A stretch of DNA of 64,000 nt from Cheilinus undulatus (GCF_018320785.1 NC_054877.1:37470151-37534150), one strand, 5' to 3'; shown: positions 11,150 to 49,200, numbered from the stretch's first letter. The notes: generated by a model from the letters alone, not told the origin. Numbers and translations: made by a program.

Positions 11150-13219
11150 CTTTACGCTGCCCTACATTGTGTCCTTTATTTAAAACATTTAAGTGATTTC
11201 TTATTACTCAGAGTGGAGTGATAACATCAGTTAGGGTATTTATTATTTGTATGGTTAGGTAAAATACCCCCTGACTTTATCTCAATAAGATCTTTTACTT
11301 TTAATGAAACCATGTCTCCAAAAACATTGGGACATTGTGTAAAGTGTGATTGAAAACCAATTGCAGTGTCCATGCCATTGGGCTCTATGGTTCCTAAGCT
11401 CCTCCAGTGTTTTTTAGAGTTTTGAAGAGGTAAACATGACCCTGTCCCACCTTTCTTAAACAATTTATTAATTTAAAATGGGCATAAAGTTTTCCAAAAA
11501 TGGAAGTTTCAACAGTTGATATGCTGTTGTGCCATTTTCTATTAAATATTGTGTTTCAGTGGTGTGCAGAGAACAAAAGATTATTAGATCCTGTACTTTG
11601 CTTCTATATTTGAGAGACATATTTCAGCCCTGTCATTTAGCCTGATCTGCATCGTACATTTTCTATTTGTGTTCAGTACTGTCCAATATTTCTTTTAAAG
11701 AACTGCTTTCAGATTTGTTTATCTAAATAACCCTTGCTGTTATTTTTCTTATTTATTTCAGATGTCCATTTATTGTTAAAGCATCCACTCTTCAGGATAG
11801 TCCTCACATAATGTGCAAAAGTCTATTTATGATTATTCCTCATGTTTATCAGACAAAATACAGTGAACAATTACTTTGGTATTTAACTGAGGCTGTTTGT
11901 CTTTCATTTCAAAACAACTTGATGTCATTCATGGAAATATCCCTATTTAAGGACTGGAGGGTCAAAAAACAGTATGGCACACATAAATGCCCAATTATTC
12001 ATAAAGCCAGTCCCTGTTGACTTTAATTGGAAATGTCAGAGCCTGAAAAACTGCCTCTCACAGCTGCGGAAAAACAGATCTGACCATTTTTGATCAAATC
12101 TGAGATTTTCAGTATTTGTTATGTTATTGTACTTCATTTGTTACACTTGAAAGGCCTGTGTAAATGAATATCTACTACTCCTACTACATCCTTCATGTTT
12201 TGAAACTTACACTATTATTTATTGTTCTAGCTTCAGTTGTGTTTCCTCGACACAAGCTGGGGACGGTTTCCAAAATGTCAGCCAACTCTTCATGTTTTCC
12301 ATCAGACATTTGATTCCCCTGAACGTCCTGACTTCACTGACTGTGTATGTGGAGTAGTGTGTAATGTAGTAGTGTGTAGTAGTGTAATGTAGTAGACTGC
12401 TTATACAACCCTCCTCATTGCCTGTCAAGCCTATTGCTCTGTTACCATGGAAACCTTGTGACCAAAAAATCAGGTTACCATGGGCAGGTGCATATGAGGT
12501 GCAGAATGATGGTTTGTGCCTCGGTGTGTTTCCTGATGCAATCTGACTGCAAGGAGAGCAGAGGTTTGACAGACAAAGACCTTCGAACAGTGTTCACTCT
12601 GAAACTCTGAGTCCTGACGTGAACCAATGAAATCACTTTTAATTATCACAGGATAAATATGTCTGCTTACAGGCAGGGCCACAGAGGATTTATGATTATG
12701 TAAAATAAATGTTTGACATTTTGAAAATGCAGAGTGGTGGGTTAGATCGAGATGTAGGCCAAACAGCTGATGTGTGTCTTTGTGTGTTTTGTGTCTGGTG
12801 CCCTACAAGAAGGCAAAGGCATTTTGATGCACTGCACCAAATTTGGAACAAAAGACCTTATAGCCAAGACCACATCACTATCCTCCCACCTGCACCTCCC
12901 CCTCTCAGCCCCCCACTACTCCACCACCCCCATTCTCCTACAACTTGTATCTCAGGACTGAAAAACAGCACAGCAAGACAGCAGCCCTGTGCAGAGGTAG
13001 GACAGCTTGAGATGTGCATAACAGACAAGCTGCATGCACACTGCTGTCATACAACATGTGCATATGGACTACTGTACATGCATCATGGAGAAACACTATA
13101 TTTAAAAAAAAATAAACCTTTATTTCAGTGCTTATAAGTATTTCTATCTACATATATATATATATATGCATATTGATAAATACGCAAAACATACAAAGTG
13201 CATATACTTAATATAGTTG
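11150..13219. other. Intergenic spacer between the myosin and tlk1 genes
   Basis: No supported gene was found. The spacer holds a short AGT/TAGTG-rich repeat (12349-12398) and an AT dinucleotide run near 13150-13170. A 142-codon reading frame at 12709-13137 is proline-, histidine- and cysteine-rich in patches, resembles no family I know and is probably chance. Confidence 0.5.
12349..12398. repeat. Short TAGTG/TGTAGT-rich simple repeat
   Basis: The units GTAGTGTGTAATGTAGTAG recur about twice with variation. This looks like a slippage-prone simple repeat in the spacer upstream of tlk1. Confidence 0.5.
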
Positions 13220-13801
13220 CTTTCGTGTCTTCCGTTCCTCGTGTGTTAGTGCGCGTGCACGTGTGCGTGTGTTTTTGTGTTTCTGTTTTGTGTCGTCCTC
13301 CTCAAACAGACAGGAACTTTCGGCCATGTTTTTTCGGGGTGTTTGTTGTTTTCACTGTAACAAGAGGCTGTTCTCAGGTCGACGCTTAGCCGTGGCTTCC
13401 AGTGAACCCGGGGCTACTTTCTAGGAGGGTAAAATGATCCCAGATCAGTGTCTGTGTCGATGTCATGCCATCCCCTTCGCGCTACTAGGTGCGCGCCAGC
13501 CTCGCGATAGCCTCGCCTACAAGAATCAGAGCTCCGCTCGCGGACTGGATGCTGACAGGCGCGCGGTGCGGTCATCATGCAAAGGTTACATTGGATCTGT
13601 TTCAGCGAGTCTCTAAAGAAGCCGCTCCTCCGCAGGACCCGCACGGGTCACAACATGCGAGACGTCTAGCAGCACATACAGGCTCCCGCTGACGTTTACC
13701 GGCCTGTTTGACGACAGCAGGTGTCAAACGATGGACGCAAGTTTGGGATTTCCGCGAACGGCAGAGTGTACGCTGGCTCCTCTCGGCGGTAAAGTGGCTT
13801 C
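13220..13801 (+). promoter_or_regulatory. CpG-rich promoter and 5' leader of tlk1
   Basis: Base composition changes abruptly: CpG becomes frequent (GCGCGTGCACGTG, GGTGCGCGCCAGCCTCGCG, GGCGCGCGGTGCGG) against an AT-rich, CpG-poor background. This is the usual look of a housekeeping CpG-island promoter and ends at the tlk1 start codon at 13802. The leader contains several upstream ATGs, for example at 13434 and 13731. The transcription start is not visible. Confidence 0.65.
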
Positions 13802-38660
<24,859 letters not shown>

Positions 38661-38873
38661 CTGGCTCTCTTACATGATTGACAGGACGCTCCAGCCAATC
38701 CTGAGGCAGGATTGTGCAGATTTTTTTTAACCTGAGCTGTTCCATAAAGGATATATTCACGAGAGAAGAGAATTAAAGATGGGAAAGAGTGAAGAAAAGG
38801 AGGAGGATGATCCCTTTGCATAGGAGAGATGAGATGTACCCTGAACTCAACTGTGAGCAACAAAAGGGGAAAG

Positions 38874-38879
38874 AATAAA
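38874..38879 (+). terminator. tlk1: Proximal polyadenylation signal of tlk1
   Basis: AATAAA occurs 214 nt after the tlk1 stop codon and would give a short 3' UTR. Confidence 0.4.
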
Positions 38880-40212
38880 GCTGGACAACAGGAAGGAAAT
38901 GGAAAGAGTTAAAAGAAAGGCTCTGCATTGCTGGGAACAAGAAAGGAAGAGGATTTCTTTATGGATTCTACTAAATAACCCTGTAGGAGACATTTATCAT
39001 CAATAGAGGCTCCTAGATGTCATGTCCAAGCCCACCTCTCTTAGCTCTTAAGCATAAAACACCTCACATGGATTTCTTCTATGTAAAACCGCTGTTTTTG
39101 ATGTTCTCTTGTTGCTAATGTGAGGGTGGTGAAGACCAGGAGGAAGGAGAACCGAATGCAGCAGAGGATGTCAAGTCTCTGCACGTCAAATATGAACTTC
39201 TTGTTAAAATCTGCTCTTTAGTCTAACGCTATGAGGCACAAAATGATGATAACATGTCATTGAATTAACCCTTAACTTAAAAATCATTTTGTATCTTTGA
39301 TGGGACTTCAGAGAAAAATGTTCCAGATTAAATAATCTGGGCTCGATTTGCACTTCTGGTCCGGGTTGCTGTGGTCGGGCCTCACAAACACATTTGGCAT
39401 GAAGTTCTGCAGCGTGGGCGAGTGTTGTAGTCGTCCGTTCACTTTTATGTTTTAAAGCAGTTCAGATCTGCTGCTCAGTTTACAGATCTGTGAATCTGTC
39501 TTAATCCATCTTTGTTGTTCAGATTAGAGTCGACATGTTTCAAAGAGCCGAGTGTTTCAGCACCGTGTCGTCCTCGTCGAGCTGCCTGCAGAGTGGGACT
39601 GGATCAGCTGTTACTGTGCTGCAAACACTCACAGTTTAGTGTACATTTCATGTGCAGGAGACGTTACTCACAAGCAAATACAACATAATGAGGCTTATCT
39701 CTGCTTCTCTGTGTCTCATTTTCTTCTTGTTCTCAGTTTGCTGCTATGAATGTTGCTCCTAGTTTAGAACGTGTGAATGGTTCCCTCCTGGTATATGTGC
39801 ATACTTGAAATGTGTTTAAAGGAATGCTCTCTAGGGCCCCCCCCTCTCTGAGATGGAGCCCTGCTGTGCTGTTTGAAGGAGGGAGGATGCAACACATTCA
39901 TCACTGTCCCTCTGGGGTTATGTTTACTTTCATGCACAAGTTTTAAGCTGTTTTTGCTCATGCACTCCTGAAAACTTCTAGAAAATATCAGGACAGGCTG
40001 CCCTTGAAATCTTCCTGAGATGTTACTCACATGCCCCTCACAGTGTGATGTTTTCCCTGTCGGATAAGAGGTGGAAGGAGGTCTCTGGAGACAAGTTGTC
40101 ACACAAAAAAAGACGCTCAGTCTTGTTGTTTACAAAATGTCCCAGTGGCAGACAAAGCGATTCTTTATCCTTTGTCCTAAAAGCATCCGATTTCAGCTCA
40201 TGAAATAATGTA

Positions 40213-40256
40213 AATAAAAGTAATTTTGTCTTTAAGGAAAATGACCCTTCAATAAA
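40213..40256 (+). terminator. tlk1: Distal polyadenylation signals of tlk1
   Basis: Two AATAAA hexamers, at 40213-40218 and 40251-40256, follow about 1.55 kb of non-repetitive sequence after the stop. Repeats begin right after them, so they are the likely main 3' end. Confidence 0.45.
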
Positions 40257-40329
40257 TTAGTCTTTTGCTGTCTTGTAGGAATGTGCACATTTAGTCAACA
40301 TAATTATTTAATGCCAGCACTCTCACTAG

Positions 40330-40440
40330 TCAGCATCAGGATTATTATTTAGTGTAACAAAATCTAGTTATATGTTGGAATATGATGCCAACCAAATGTA
40401 ATACTCAGACCATGACAGGGCTGTAGCCATAGACTAGCAC
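40330..40440 (+). repeat. Direct repeat, left copy
   Basis: Shares CAGGAT, ATTTAGTGTA, AAATCTAGTTATAT, GATGCCA and AGGGCTGTAGCCAT in the same order with 41750-41870. The two copies bracket the purine-rich repeat tract. Confidence 0.6.
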
Positions 40441-40564
40441 TTGCTCTGGTCAGCAGTCCTGCACTTTTAGCCTTACTGCAAGCAGTGCAATGTCGCAGCA
40501 TTTCAATCCAGAAGATTGCAATAGTCTATTTGTATACTGTCACAATAAACTGGCATGTATACAG

Positions 40565-41445
40565 CAACAATGTAAAAACACAAAAAAGGCCAAAAATCAG
40601 CAAAATGGGTAAAAACTGGTTAATAGAAGGGATAGCCATGGGCATGAAGTGGCAAAAATGAGTTAGAAGCAACTAAAATGGGCAAAAAGTGGCAAAATGG
40701 AATATAAATGTCAAAAATAAGTGACTGAAACGGGTGTTAGGTGGTACAACAGTGGAAGAATAGGCAAAAATCTGCGAAATGAGTAACAACTAGCGAAAAA
40801 AGTAGCAAATGGGCAAAAGGTTGCAAATATGAGTAAAAGGCAGGTAGAATAGGCAAGAAGCAGCAAAAATAGATAGAAATGTTAAAAAAAAAATCACTAA
40901 AATGGGCATTAAGTGTCAAAAGACTGACAATAAAAGGTAAAAAGATGTCAAAATTGGGTAAAAAGTGGCAACACAGAGGCAACAATTGGTACAAAGGCTC
41001 ACAAACGTGAGAGTGGCAAAAGAGTGACAAAAAAGGGTGAAACGGCAAAAACAGGTTAAAAGTTGCAAAAAAAGCTTGAAAAACAGCCAAATTGGGTGAT
41101 AAATGGTAGAAAGCAGTAGCCAAAATTGGAGTAAAAAGTGTGGAAAGGGGTTAAAATGTAGCAGGAATAAATAATTCCAACATCAGAGCCCAGTTATAGT
41201 TTGAAGCACTTTTCAGGGCCAAAATTAGCAAAGTGGCAAAAATGAGTGAACTGGCAAAATGTGTGTAAAGTGGAAAAAAAATGGGTTAAAAGTGCCAAAA
41301 AAAAGCTGGAAAAGCAGCCAAATGGGTTAGAAATGGTAATGGGTGGTAAATTGTTGAAAAGATTTTTAAAAAATTAAAGGTAACATGAATAAATAATTCC
41401 AACATCAGAACCCAGCAATAGTTTGTCACACTTTTCAGGTCCAAA
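40565..41445 (+). repeat. Degenerate purine-rich tandem repeat tract
   Basis: Units such as GGCAAAAAGTGGCAAAATGG and GGGTTAAAAGT recur irregularly for about 0.9 kb. A larger block is also repeated directly (about 41055-41225 and 41285-41450, both ending with AATAATTCCAACATCAGA and ACTTTTCAGG). Phe-rich frames on the minus strand are by-products of this composition. Confidence 0.65.
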
Positions 41446-41749
41446 GTGAGTGAACTGTTAGCCAGGACGCTAGCACCAGTTCTAAACATCCAACACACTC
41501 GTTTATGGCAAAAATGAATCCCTGAGGGGCAGGGGCTCTCCTCTTTGTTGTTGAGTCTGTTGGCAACCTTGAGTTGGACAAATACCTGCAAGGACATATA
41601 ATCTGTTGAACATCTCTAGCATCAAGGTGTACTAAACCATTTCAGCAAATTAATTTGATTTGGCAGTTATTTATACTCATTATTAATGGGGTGAAATAGG
41701 GATACACACAATTTGCTGGCTAAACATATAAGGTTGGATCCCTTAGTCG

Positions 41750-41870
41750 ACACCAGGATTGTGATTTAGTGTAGGCAAATCTAGTTATATCTATATTTTG
41801 GCATTCGATGCCACACAAATGTAAAACTCAAACTGAGACAAAGCCCCCAGCACTAGTCAGGGCTGTAGCC
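41750..41870 (+). repeat. Direct repeat, right copy
   Basis: Right-hand partner of 40330-40440, in the same orientation. It retains ATTTAGTGTAGGCAAATCTAG and AGGGCTGTAGCCATCT. The remainder of 41450-41750 has no feature I recognise. Confidence 0.6.
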
Positions 41871-41879
41871 ATCTTTAGT

Positions 41880-42030
41880 CATCATCATTCCTAACGCTTT
41901 AACGTCTGTTTTAAGTGATGAAATTTGTTTAAACTCAATCTTAACTTTCTGTTTTAAGGAATGAAGTTTTAGGTCCGAATTAAGGTTAAATGTTGGTATT
42001 GATATCCATATCTGCAAAAATCCAATATCT
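41880..42030. repeat. Interspersed repeat, shared with 18640-18950
   Basis: Contains the ordered blocks GAAGTTTTAGGTC, TTGATATCCATATC and CAAAAATCCAAT in common with the copy in tlk1 intron 2. Confidence 0.35.
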
Positions 42031-42090
42031 ACTTTAGACCAGTTGGTTAGTCTGGACTAAAGTTTCTTTTTAACATCTCTGCTATCACCC

Positions 42091-42180
42091 ATCCATTTTC
42101 TATACTACTCGTGCTGTTGGGGGTCGCGGGGGGCTGGAACCCAGCCTAGCTGGCATTGGGTGAGGGGTGGGGTCCCTGTT
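42091..42180 (+). repeat. Common teleost interspersed repeat fragment, plus copy
   Basis: CCATTTTCTATAC followed by GGGGTCGCGGGGGGCTGGA and a GGGTGAGGGGTGGGGT block is a pattern I know as abundant in fish genomes. An inverted copy is at 50168-50255. Its class is not certain. A run of 13 C follows at 42311-42323. Confidence 0.45.
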
Positions 42181-43555
42181 ATTTTTATGCAGCAGAAGTC
42201 TTTTTTAAGCTTTTATGTATTTATCTTTTTCCTCTCTTTTAACCTGACAGAATCAGACAGCTGCGGATTGCTAATGTTAATGCTGAATAACCTTGAGATG
42301 ACACCCTATGCCCCCCCCCCCCCAGTTGCACACACGTCCTAATGCAGAAAGTCTGAGAACAACAGAGTGATCACTATCAGCATCATGATGTCAGATCTTT
42401 TATTGAAACTCCAGGCTTTGTCAAGCCGGCTTACTTGAAGAAATCCTGGGTATGTTGAGCTCACTTCATGCTGCACTCCTCTTTGTTGCATCAATTGCAG
42501 GACACAGACATCATCAGCCAGTCCTGTTGTTTGCAATAATTTTTCTTGGACATTTCTTTCACTCTAATGTCAGCTCACTGCTACTTCATGTGTTAACAGT
42601 TACCAGGGGTTTGGAAGGGAAAAGTCGAGGTGGAAAATGTGTTCGTATGTGTTCAGCTCACCCTGAAATGTGAAATTTTCAGGAGTTTTGTTCATGTGTG
42701 AAAACATTGTGGCAGGCATCATATGGAGCAGAACTCTGCAGTGGGGGATGCCTGCAGCATGATTCACTGCAGCTATAAATCAAGTAGAATCATCCAAATG
42801 TAAATACAACACTTCCCTGAATGCTGGTGTCATTTTAAACCCTCCTAGATACAAGTGGGTGCAGTTATCAGCAGAAGTGGGTGTTTCTTCCTCTCCCTGA
42901 GCTCTCCTTAAAATAAATCTTGATAGATTTTGTGTGAGAAACACCCAGATGGAGCTCCGGTAACATGACAGGCTGATGAAACAGCAGGAAGAACCAGCTC
43001 ACAGCCAGCTGCTCTTTAATAAAAGCAAATAAAATGAGTAAAGTGCATGCACTTTGATAAACTCTCATTTTATCCACTTGGGTGCAGTGAGACATAAAAC
43101 AAACTGTCTCCACTCATGTCTAGTTTTCACTTCTCTTTATTGGTATAAAGCATAAGCACAGCCCAGCAGATTCTTAATGTGCAGACAGATGTAAGTAGAG
43201 CCATCAGAGAGCTTCATGCAGCAGTGGGCGAGCTGCCGTTCATATGCAGTAAAGATTTCTACAAGTCTTCATTCCTGCAGTGTGACCCATATTTCCTGTG
43301 CAGGGTTACGCAACAAGAAGGAGCGCAGAGGAAGGTGATGGTATCTGTGTGTTAATGAGGAGACACTGGCATATGGGAAATCTGAAACACTGCACAGACA
43401 CCATCTTGTGACATTCCTCAGTGGTTTTATAGAGCTGGATTTGATGCTGAGCACCTCCAGGCCAAAGTTTGGTCAGCAGGACTGAAGTATTTAGAAAAAT
43501 TTAAACTATACCCTCCTATCGAATGGAATTAAATCATGATTTATACATTTGTATA

Positions 43556-45070
43556 CAGTTGAGGATGAAATTATTAGCCCCTCTATGACAATTTCATTTA
43601 AATAAAGTATTTCCCACAGAGTAAGGGGTTTTTAACACGGCTTCTCCAAACATCCTTGTTCAATTTTGGATGTTTATGTTATTTTACTTTGCACACCAGA
43701 GTCTAAATCATAAGCCCCCTAATGCTAATAGTCAGTCGTGTCTCCTTTTTGCTGTATAACAGCCTGCAGTCGTTTGTTGCAGTTTTCAACAAGTTTCAGT
43801 CACTTCTGAGGAATCCCAGCCCATTTTCCTTTGGACAATCTCTCAGCCTCCTCCAGATTGGTCTTCTGGCATGGACCTTCGTCTTCAGTTCAGATTTTCA
43901 ATGGGATTCAAGTCAGAGATTTGTGTAGGCCAGTCAGTTACTTTCACTGTAGTCTTCTGGAGGTAGTTCTTCATCAGGAGCCTCGTATGTTTCAGATCAT
44001 TGCTATGTTGGAAGACAAAGCGATAACCCAAATCCAGTTGTGCTGCTGACTGCTTGAGGTTTTCCTCCCAAATCTTCAAATATCCTTCTTTCTTCATGGT
44101 CCATCTCTATAAGATTCCCAGGTCCAGATACACTGAAGCATCCCCACAGCATAATACTCCCACCACTGTTTCACTGTGGGGGCAGTGTTCTGTGGGTGAT
44201 ACGCCTCTACGTTCTTTCTCCAAACATCAGCATTGTCTCCTTGGCCAAAGAGCTCTAGTTTAGTTTCATCTGACCAAAGGACGCACGTCTGGTATGCAAA
44301 ATCATTCTTCAGATTGTCCTTAGCATTCTTCAGTCTGGCTTGAAGGTGTCTCTTCTGCAGAAGTGGAGGTTTTCTTGGTCCATTCCTGTACAGGGCTCTA
44401 GTGATGGTCTTCTTTGAGTCTACAATTCCTGACTTGGCTAAGTCATTCACTAGTGTCTCAGTTGTTCTGGGGTCTTTAGCCACATCCCTTACCAGTTTTC
44501 TTTCCAGAGTCTTTGAAATCTTTCTCTCTCTAGCTCTGCCAGGCTTGTTCTGGACTGTGTGGCTCTCTTTGAGTTTCTTGATTATAGTTCTCACTCCAGT
44601 TCATGACCCTGGAAATTCTGTGATAACTTTGTAGATCCTTCTCCGGCTTTGTGAACATCATCAATCTTTTTTTCTCAAGTTTAAACTGATTTCTTTTGTT
44701 TTTTTGCTGTGATGCTTTCTCCAGTGACAGCTCAAACCTTCAGAGGATTTTAAACTGTGCGTAAATAAAAGAAAACCCTCAGTTTTAACTTGATTTGACA
44801 AGCTTTAAGCATTGCAAAGTTAAAAAACATCATTACACAACAGTGATTTGTGCTACAACTCAATAAAAAGGTCAGCTCTAAAGGGGGGTGAATGAGTTTG
44901 ACCCTGGGGGTTTTTGTGTTCATAATTTTGTTTCTGTGTGCAAAGTAAAATAATGTAAGTTTCCAAAATAAGCCTAGGATGTTTGGAAAAGTTGTTAAAA
45001 AATCTTGAAATACAAAGATAAAATAATGGAGAAAAAAAACCAATAATCTGTGGGAATGATAAGAAAACTG
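43556..45070 (-). mobile_element. Tc1-like transposon of a second family, with broken transposase
   Basis: The end at 43556 (CAGTTGAGGATGAAATTATT after TA) is intact, but the other end is worn away near 45070. Inverted repeats are still visible as TTTTTAAC, CTCCAAACATCC and TTATTTTACTTTGCACAC at about 43627-43700 and their inverse at about 44930-45000. Reading on the minus strand, 44594-44094 encodes the DNA-binding part and SDETKLELFG. A frameshifted piece at 44097-43885 has QHSNDLKHT, where the catalytic aspartate of DNDPKHT is serine, and SDLNPIENL. It is therefore inactive. It sits downstream of gorasp2. Confidence 0.8.
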
Positions 45071-45174
45071 CACATTAGTTTACCTTTTGCTCTTGCATTC
45101 TAGAATGTAACTTCCATATTTGTGCACCCGATACCAATTCACAAGGAGTCTAAATAAATAGAAAAAAATCATAT

Positions 45175-45180
45175 TTTATT
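45175..45180 (-). terminator. gorasp2: Candidate polyadenylation signal of gorasp2
   Basis: AATAAA on the minus strand about 1.1 kb past the gorasp2 stop. Closer ones occur at 45775-45780 and 45741-45746, so the true 3' end is uncertain. Confidence 0.35.
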
Positions 45181-46284
45181 TGAGCAGGAGGAGCTGTAAA
45201 AGAACATTTTATAGAGCATTAAGTTTCAAACACTACAATATAAAAGACACCGAGGCCTCATGTAAAATTAATTTGGCTTTATTGCTCACACTGTGCGTAC
45301 TGTTCGTTTTCAGAAACCTCTGTTACAGTGACACCTTGTGGTGGAACTGCATCATTACAATATCACTTCAGTCGTGCCAGGAGGAGACAAACTGTGCATT
45401 TCCAAACTAATTTACACTTCATTCAGTAGCTCTCGTGTCTTTAATCGTCTGTCTCCACTGGCACGGCCTCCAAACTGAAACACCTCTGAGTTCTGGAGAC
45501 AGACGGCAAATTTCTGCTTCAAAAAGGACCAACAAAAGGGACAGACTAATTATTTCAACAAACACAAAAGGTGGTGCAAAATAATGCAGATTCATTCAAC
45601 GGGTGGAGACTTTTATAAGGTAATCTGAACAAAATTAACACAGAAATTAATCTATTGATCAGGGGTCTATAAACTAGTAAGAGATTACATGTTAGGGCTG
45701 GACAAAAAGAAAGAATCTATAACATGGATTTAGATTTATCTTTATTATGTTTTTAATACAGCAGTGCTTCATATTTTATTTCCCCTTAAGGCCCAGTCTT
45801 ATACCTCTGTCCCATTGGCTGAACTTGAAGCTATTCTATTTTGTTTATAAAGGATTTATGACCAGCCCTGACAATATACAGTTTATATAAAAAATCCAAA
45901 ATAACCATGTGAAACAGAGAGGATAAATGATGAGTAAAGAGGAAAATCCTGACAGTTTTTGCTGTTTAGAGACTGCAGAAGAGAAAAGCCAAACCACAAA
46001 CTGAAGCGTCTAACTCGTCTTCTCTCCTCACAGTAGCTTACATCGCTCCATGATGATCTGACAGTAACATGCTGCTAAGAGCTGTCTACATCCGCCCTCT
46101 GGTCTTCATCGCTCCACACGAGCTTCCTCTGGAGCACTCTGACCTTTCTGTGTGAACTAATGCAGCTGTCTGTCCCTCTCAGCCAAATAAATAGAAAAAC
46201 AGAGAGAAAGACAGACAGGAGGGAGAAAGAGAGAAAACCGGGGTGTGTTTTGGTTTGATGTTGAGCTGGATGTTGTCTCCTAGG

Positions 46285-49200
46285 TTACGACGATACAGAT
46301 GTTTCCGTGGGAGCCGCTGTTTCGGTTTCGTTTGTGGGTGCCGTTTCTGTGGGGGCTGCGGGGTCGGAGGCAGGCTCTGGTACAGGCGCTGCTGTGACGG
46401 TGACCGAGGCCGCAGGAGCGGAGGTGGAGATGGGGAGGATGGGCGCTATCCCCTGAGGGAGGAGAGGGGGCAGCTGGGAGGGCAGCACAGTGGGTAGAGG
46501 GGGTAATGGGGCCAGACCGGGGATGTTTAGGGGTGGGAGGGGCGCTAGAGAGGGGACTGGTGGAGAAAGAAGGAAAAAATAAAAGAACATTATTTCAACA
46601 AAAAATCATTTTAAAGGAAAAAATCTGCCTAATTCAATTTAAAATGCCTGAAAGAAAACAGAAAGCCATTTCTCTTAGGATAACAGTGCATCCAAACAGT
46701 ATGTGGACTAGAGGAGGGGTCCACATGTAGACAACGAGATACCAGTAGATCCTGGATGAGCTTTCAGTAGCTCACCAAGAAGTAGATCACCAACTGTGCA
46801 CAAAAATTTTGATGACATTCAGAGTCTCTACATCTTCTTCATTCGTTTTCATTGATGCACTGCCCCCTCAATACAAAAGAACAGGATAAGCTGTTGATAA
46901 AATGGGATACACCCGTTAACTTTTCATTGTCTGAACCTAACCAATCACAGCAATGTAGCAGCAACCATCATCAGCGTATTGGGCATGGGATATTTTCACA
47001 TGAACCTGTGCAAAATTTTCCATAAACAGTGTTAGTTAAGGTTGGAACCTTTCAGAAAACACTGAGGGTGACTGAACAAACACTCTGACCGTCATATTAC
47101 TACTGAAAAATTAGAGCGACAAAACATATGATGTAGTAGACATGCATCACCTCAGCAGTGTCATTTTCATAAACTAGGACTAAAAATGTTTGTTGATAAC
47201 TTTTGTTTGATAAGCTGAAAATAGACCTTTGATGAAAAAAAAAGAGAGTTTAGTTTTTGTCAACAAGTAAAGACAGGGCTAAAATGTTGGTCCTTGACTG
47301 CTGGACATTTAAAGTCGTTACTATTTCTCCACTGTGTGAATAATCAGCCAAAACACAAGTACAGATGATGAAGGAGGACTTTTACAGGTATGTCAGTATT
47401 TTTATCAGTTTATTTTAAATTAATTTCACAATTTGGCTCATCAAATTAGTTCAAAGAAAACAAATATTTCAACAAAATTTAAGTCCAAAAAGTACAAAGT
47501 TTTTGACAAAACTGACTAAAATGCCAAGTTTTTTTCAACTTAAACTAGACAAACTATGAGTCAAAATGACAATTATTTGACTTAAACTAATGAAAATTTA
47601 AATCCAAAGACTAAGACTCTGTTTAAAATAGCTACAAAAATTAAAGGTCACATATTTTACCCCTTTAAGACAAGTTTATATTGGTGTCAGAGGTCCCCAA
47701 AACGTGCCAGTGGCACATAATTTTGTTAGAAAAGCCTCAAAAAGTGTGTTTTTGCATAATATGTGACCTTCAACACTGCCTCCGAGGGAATACACTACCA
47801 AATACAAGCTCACAGTTGTTATCACTGTTCACTTTCTGAGAGGCCAGTTGGAAAATCAAACTCTTGCTGAAACTGACATCTTCTTCTCAACAAAAAAACT
47901 CATGGTGTGGTTCTTTGCTCTTCTTTAAATAAAGGCTATCCACTTCTGATAAAAGTGTTGCTAAAGCTGTATTCATACCAATCTTTTGGCCATCAATGTT
48001 CGAAGGCTTACAGTTCACCTAAACCACACCCTTAGCTACCTAGCATCTTTCTCCTCCAATGAAGCCAATTGGTCCAGTCATTCTCTGACCAGGAACAACT
48101 GCATCAGGTTGAATTTTCGAAAGATGGATCTGCTGGATGTGACCACGCCAAGAAAAATCAGAAAACGAAGTACTTCCAGTAGGAAGTGGAAAGGCTAAAA
48201 ATCTTTGTTTAACAAGAAGGCAAACCCAGCAAAAAGGGCCATCCTGACAAAGTTCAACATTCACAGAAGCCAAGGATGATGAAGGAAGTTATGACTGCAG
48301 TGGCTGAGATGTAATCCAAGGACTGTAAAAGTATGAGGGAAATAATGCCTACTGTTGCTGATGTACAGCTTGGTGCTAATACAAAGGCACTCTTTGTGCT
48401 TGGTTTTGACAATGACACATGTAAAACAGTGGATTAAAATGGCTGGGTCATTTGTTTTGATACCTTACGTGAGAAGGTTCAACATTCAAAGTTCTCATCC
48501 ACTGTCATTGTTTGAGAGTCTCTTTCAGATGGAAAAACAGTTGGAGACCCTGGTTTACAGAGGGAAAATGCTATGTGGAGGGGGCTGTTTATTTACCTGT
48601 GGTTCCTACAGGTGGCGGTAAAGTGCTGCCTGATAATGACACAGCGCTGAGGTCTGGGAGCGGCAGGTTGAGGTTGGGCAGGTTAGGGAGCGGCGGTAAA
48701 CCAGCTGGGAGAGGCATCAGGCCTACAAACAGAAAATGTCACATGATGGTGAGCTGTAATCTTTTTTTAACAACTGGAACAACCTGACATGAAACACACA
48801 CAATCTTACTGCAGAAAGAGAAAAGAAAAAGGTTAAAACCTGATTAATAATTAGGTCAAGGGGTACTTGAGAAAAGTTTATCTCCCCAGTTATTAAATGA
48901 CTTGGTCAGCCTCAAGAGTAAAAAAAACAACAGTGGTAAGAAATTCTGGAAAGAGTTACTGCTGCTAACTCAGTAATCACATTACTGCTACTGTAAAAAA
49001 ATAATATTGTTACTGGTGTAACTGAAAATCTGCCAACTACGTGTAAAATGGGAGCATGGAAAAAAACAAATCAAGCCTCCCTTTTAATGCGCGCTCATGA
49101 CACATTAACACATTAACTTGAGTCCATAGAGGAGGAAGAGGGAAACAGCAGAGCGGCTATTATAAGGACATTTCTAGATCTGTGGAGGAATAAAAAAACA

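Noticed and set aside
12709..13137. 142-codon plus-strand frame upstream of tlk1
   Set aside because: Low-complexity patches, no family resemblance, no splice or promoter context. It is probably chance.
40737..41123. Minus-strand frame of 128 codons, phenylalanine- and leucine-rich, looking like a membrane protein
   Set aside because: It is the translation of the complement of the purine-rich tandem repeat. Composition alone explains the hydrophobic residues and there is no splice or family support.
46243..46497. Plus-strand 84-codon Arg/Gly-rich frame
   Set aside because: It is antisense to the GC-rich last coding exon of gorasp2, whose frame and homology are clear.
46480..46500. GGCAGCACAGTGGGTAGAGG, resembling a SINE head
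   Set aside because: It lies inside the gorasp2 coding exon, with no SINE body or tail beside it.
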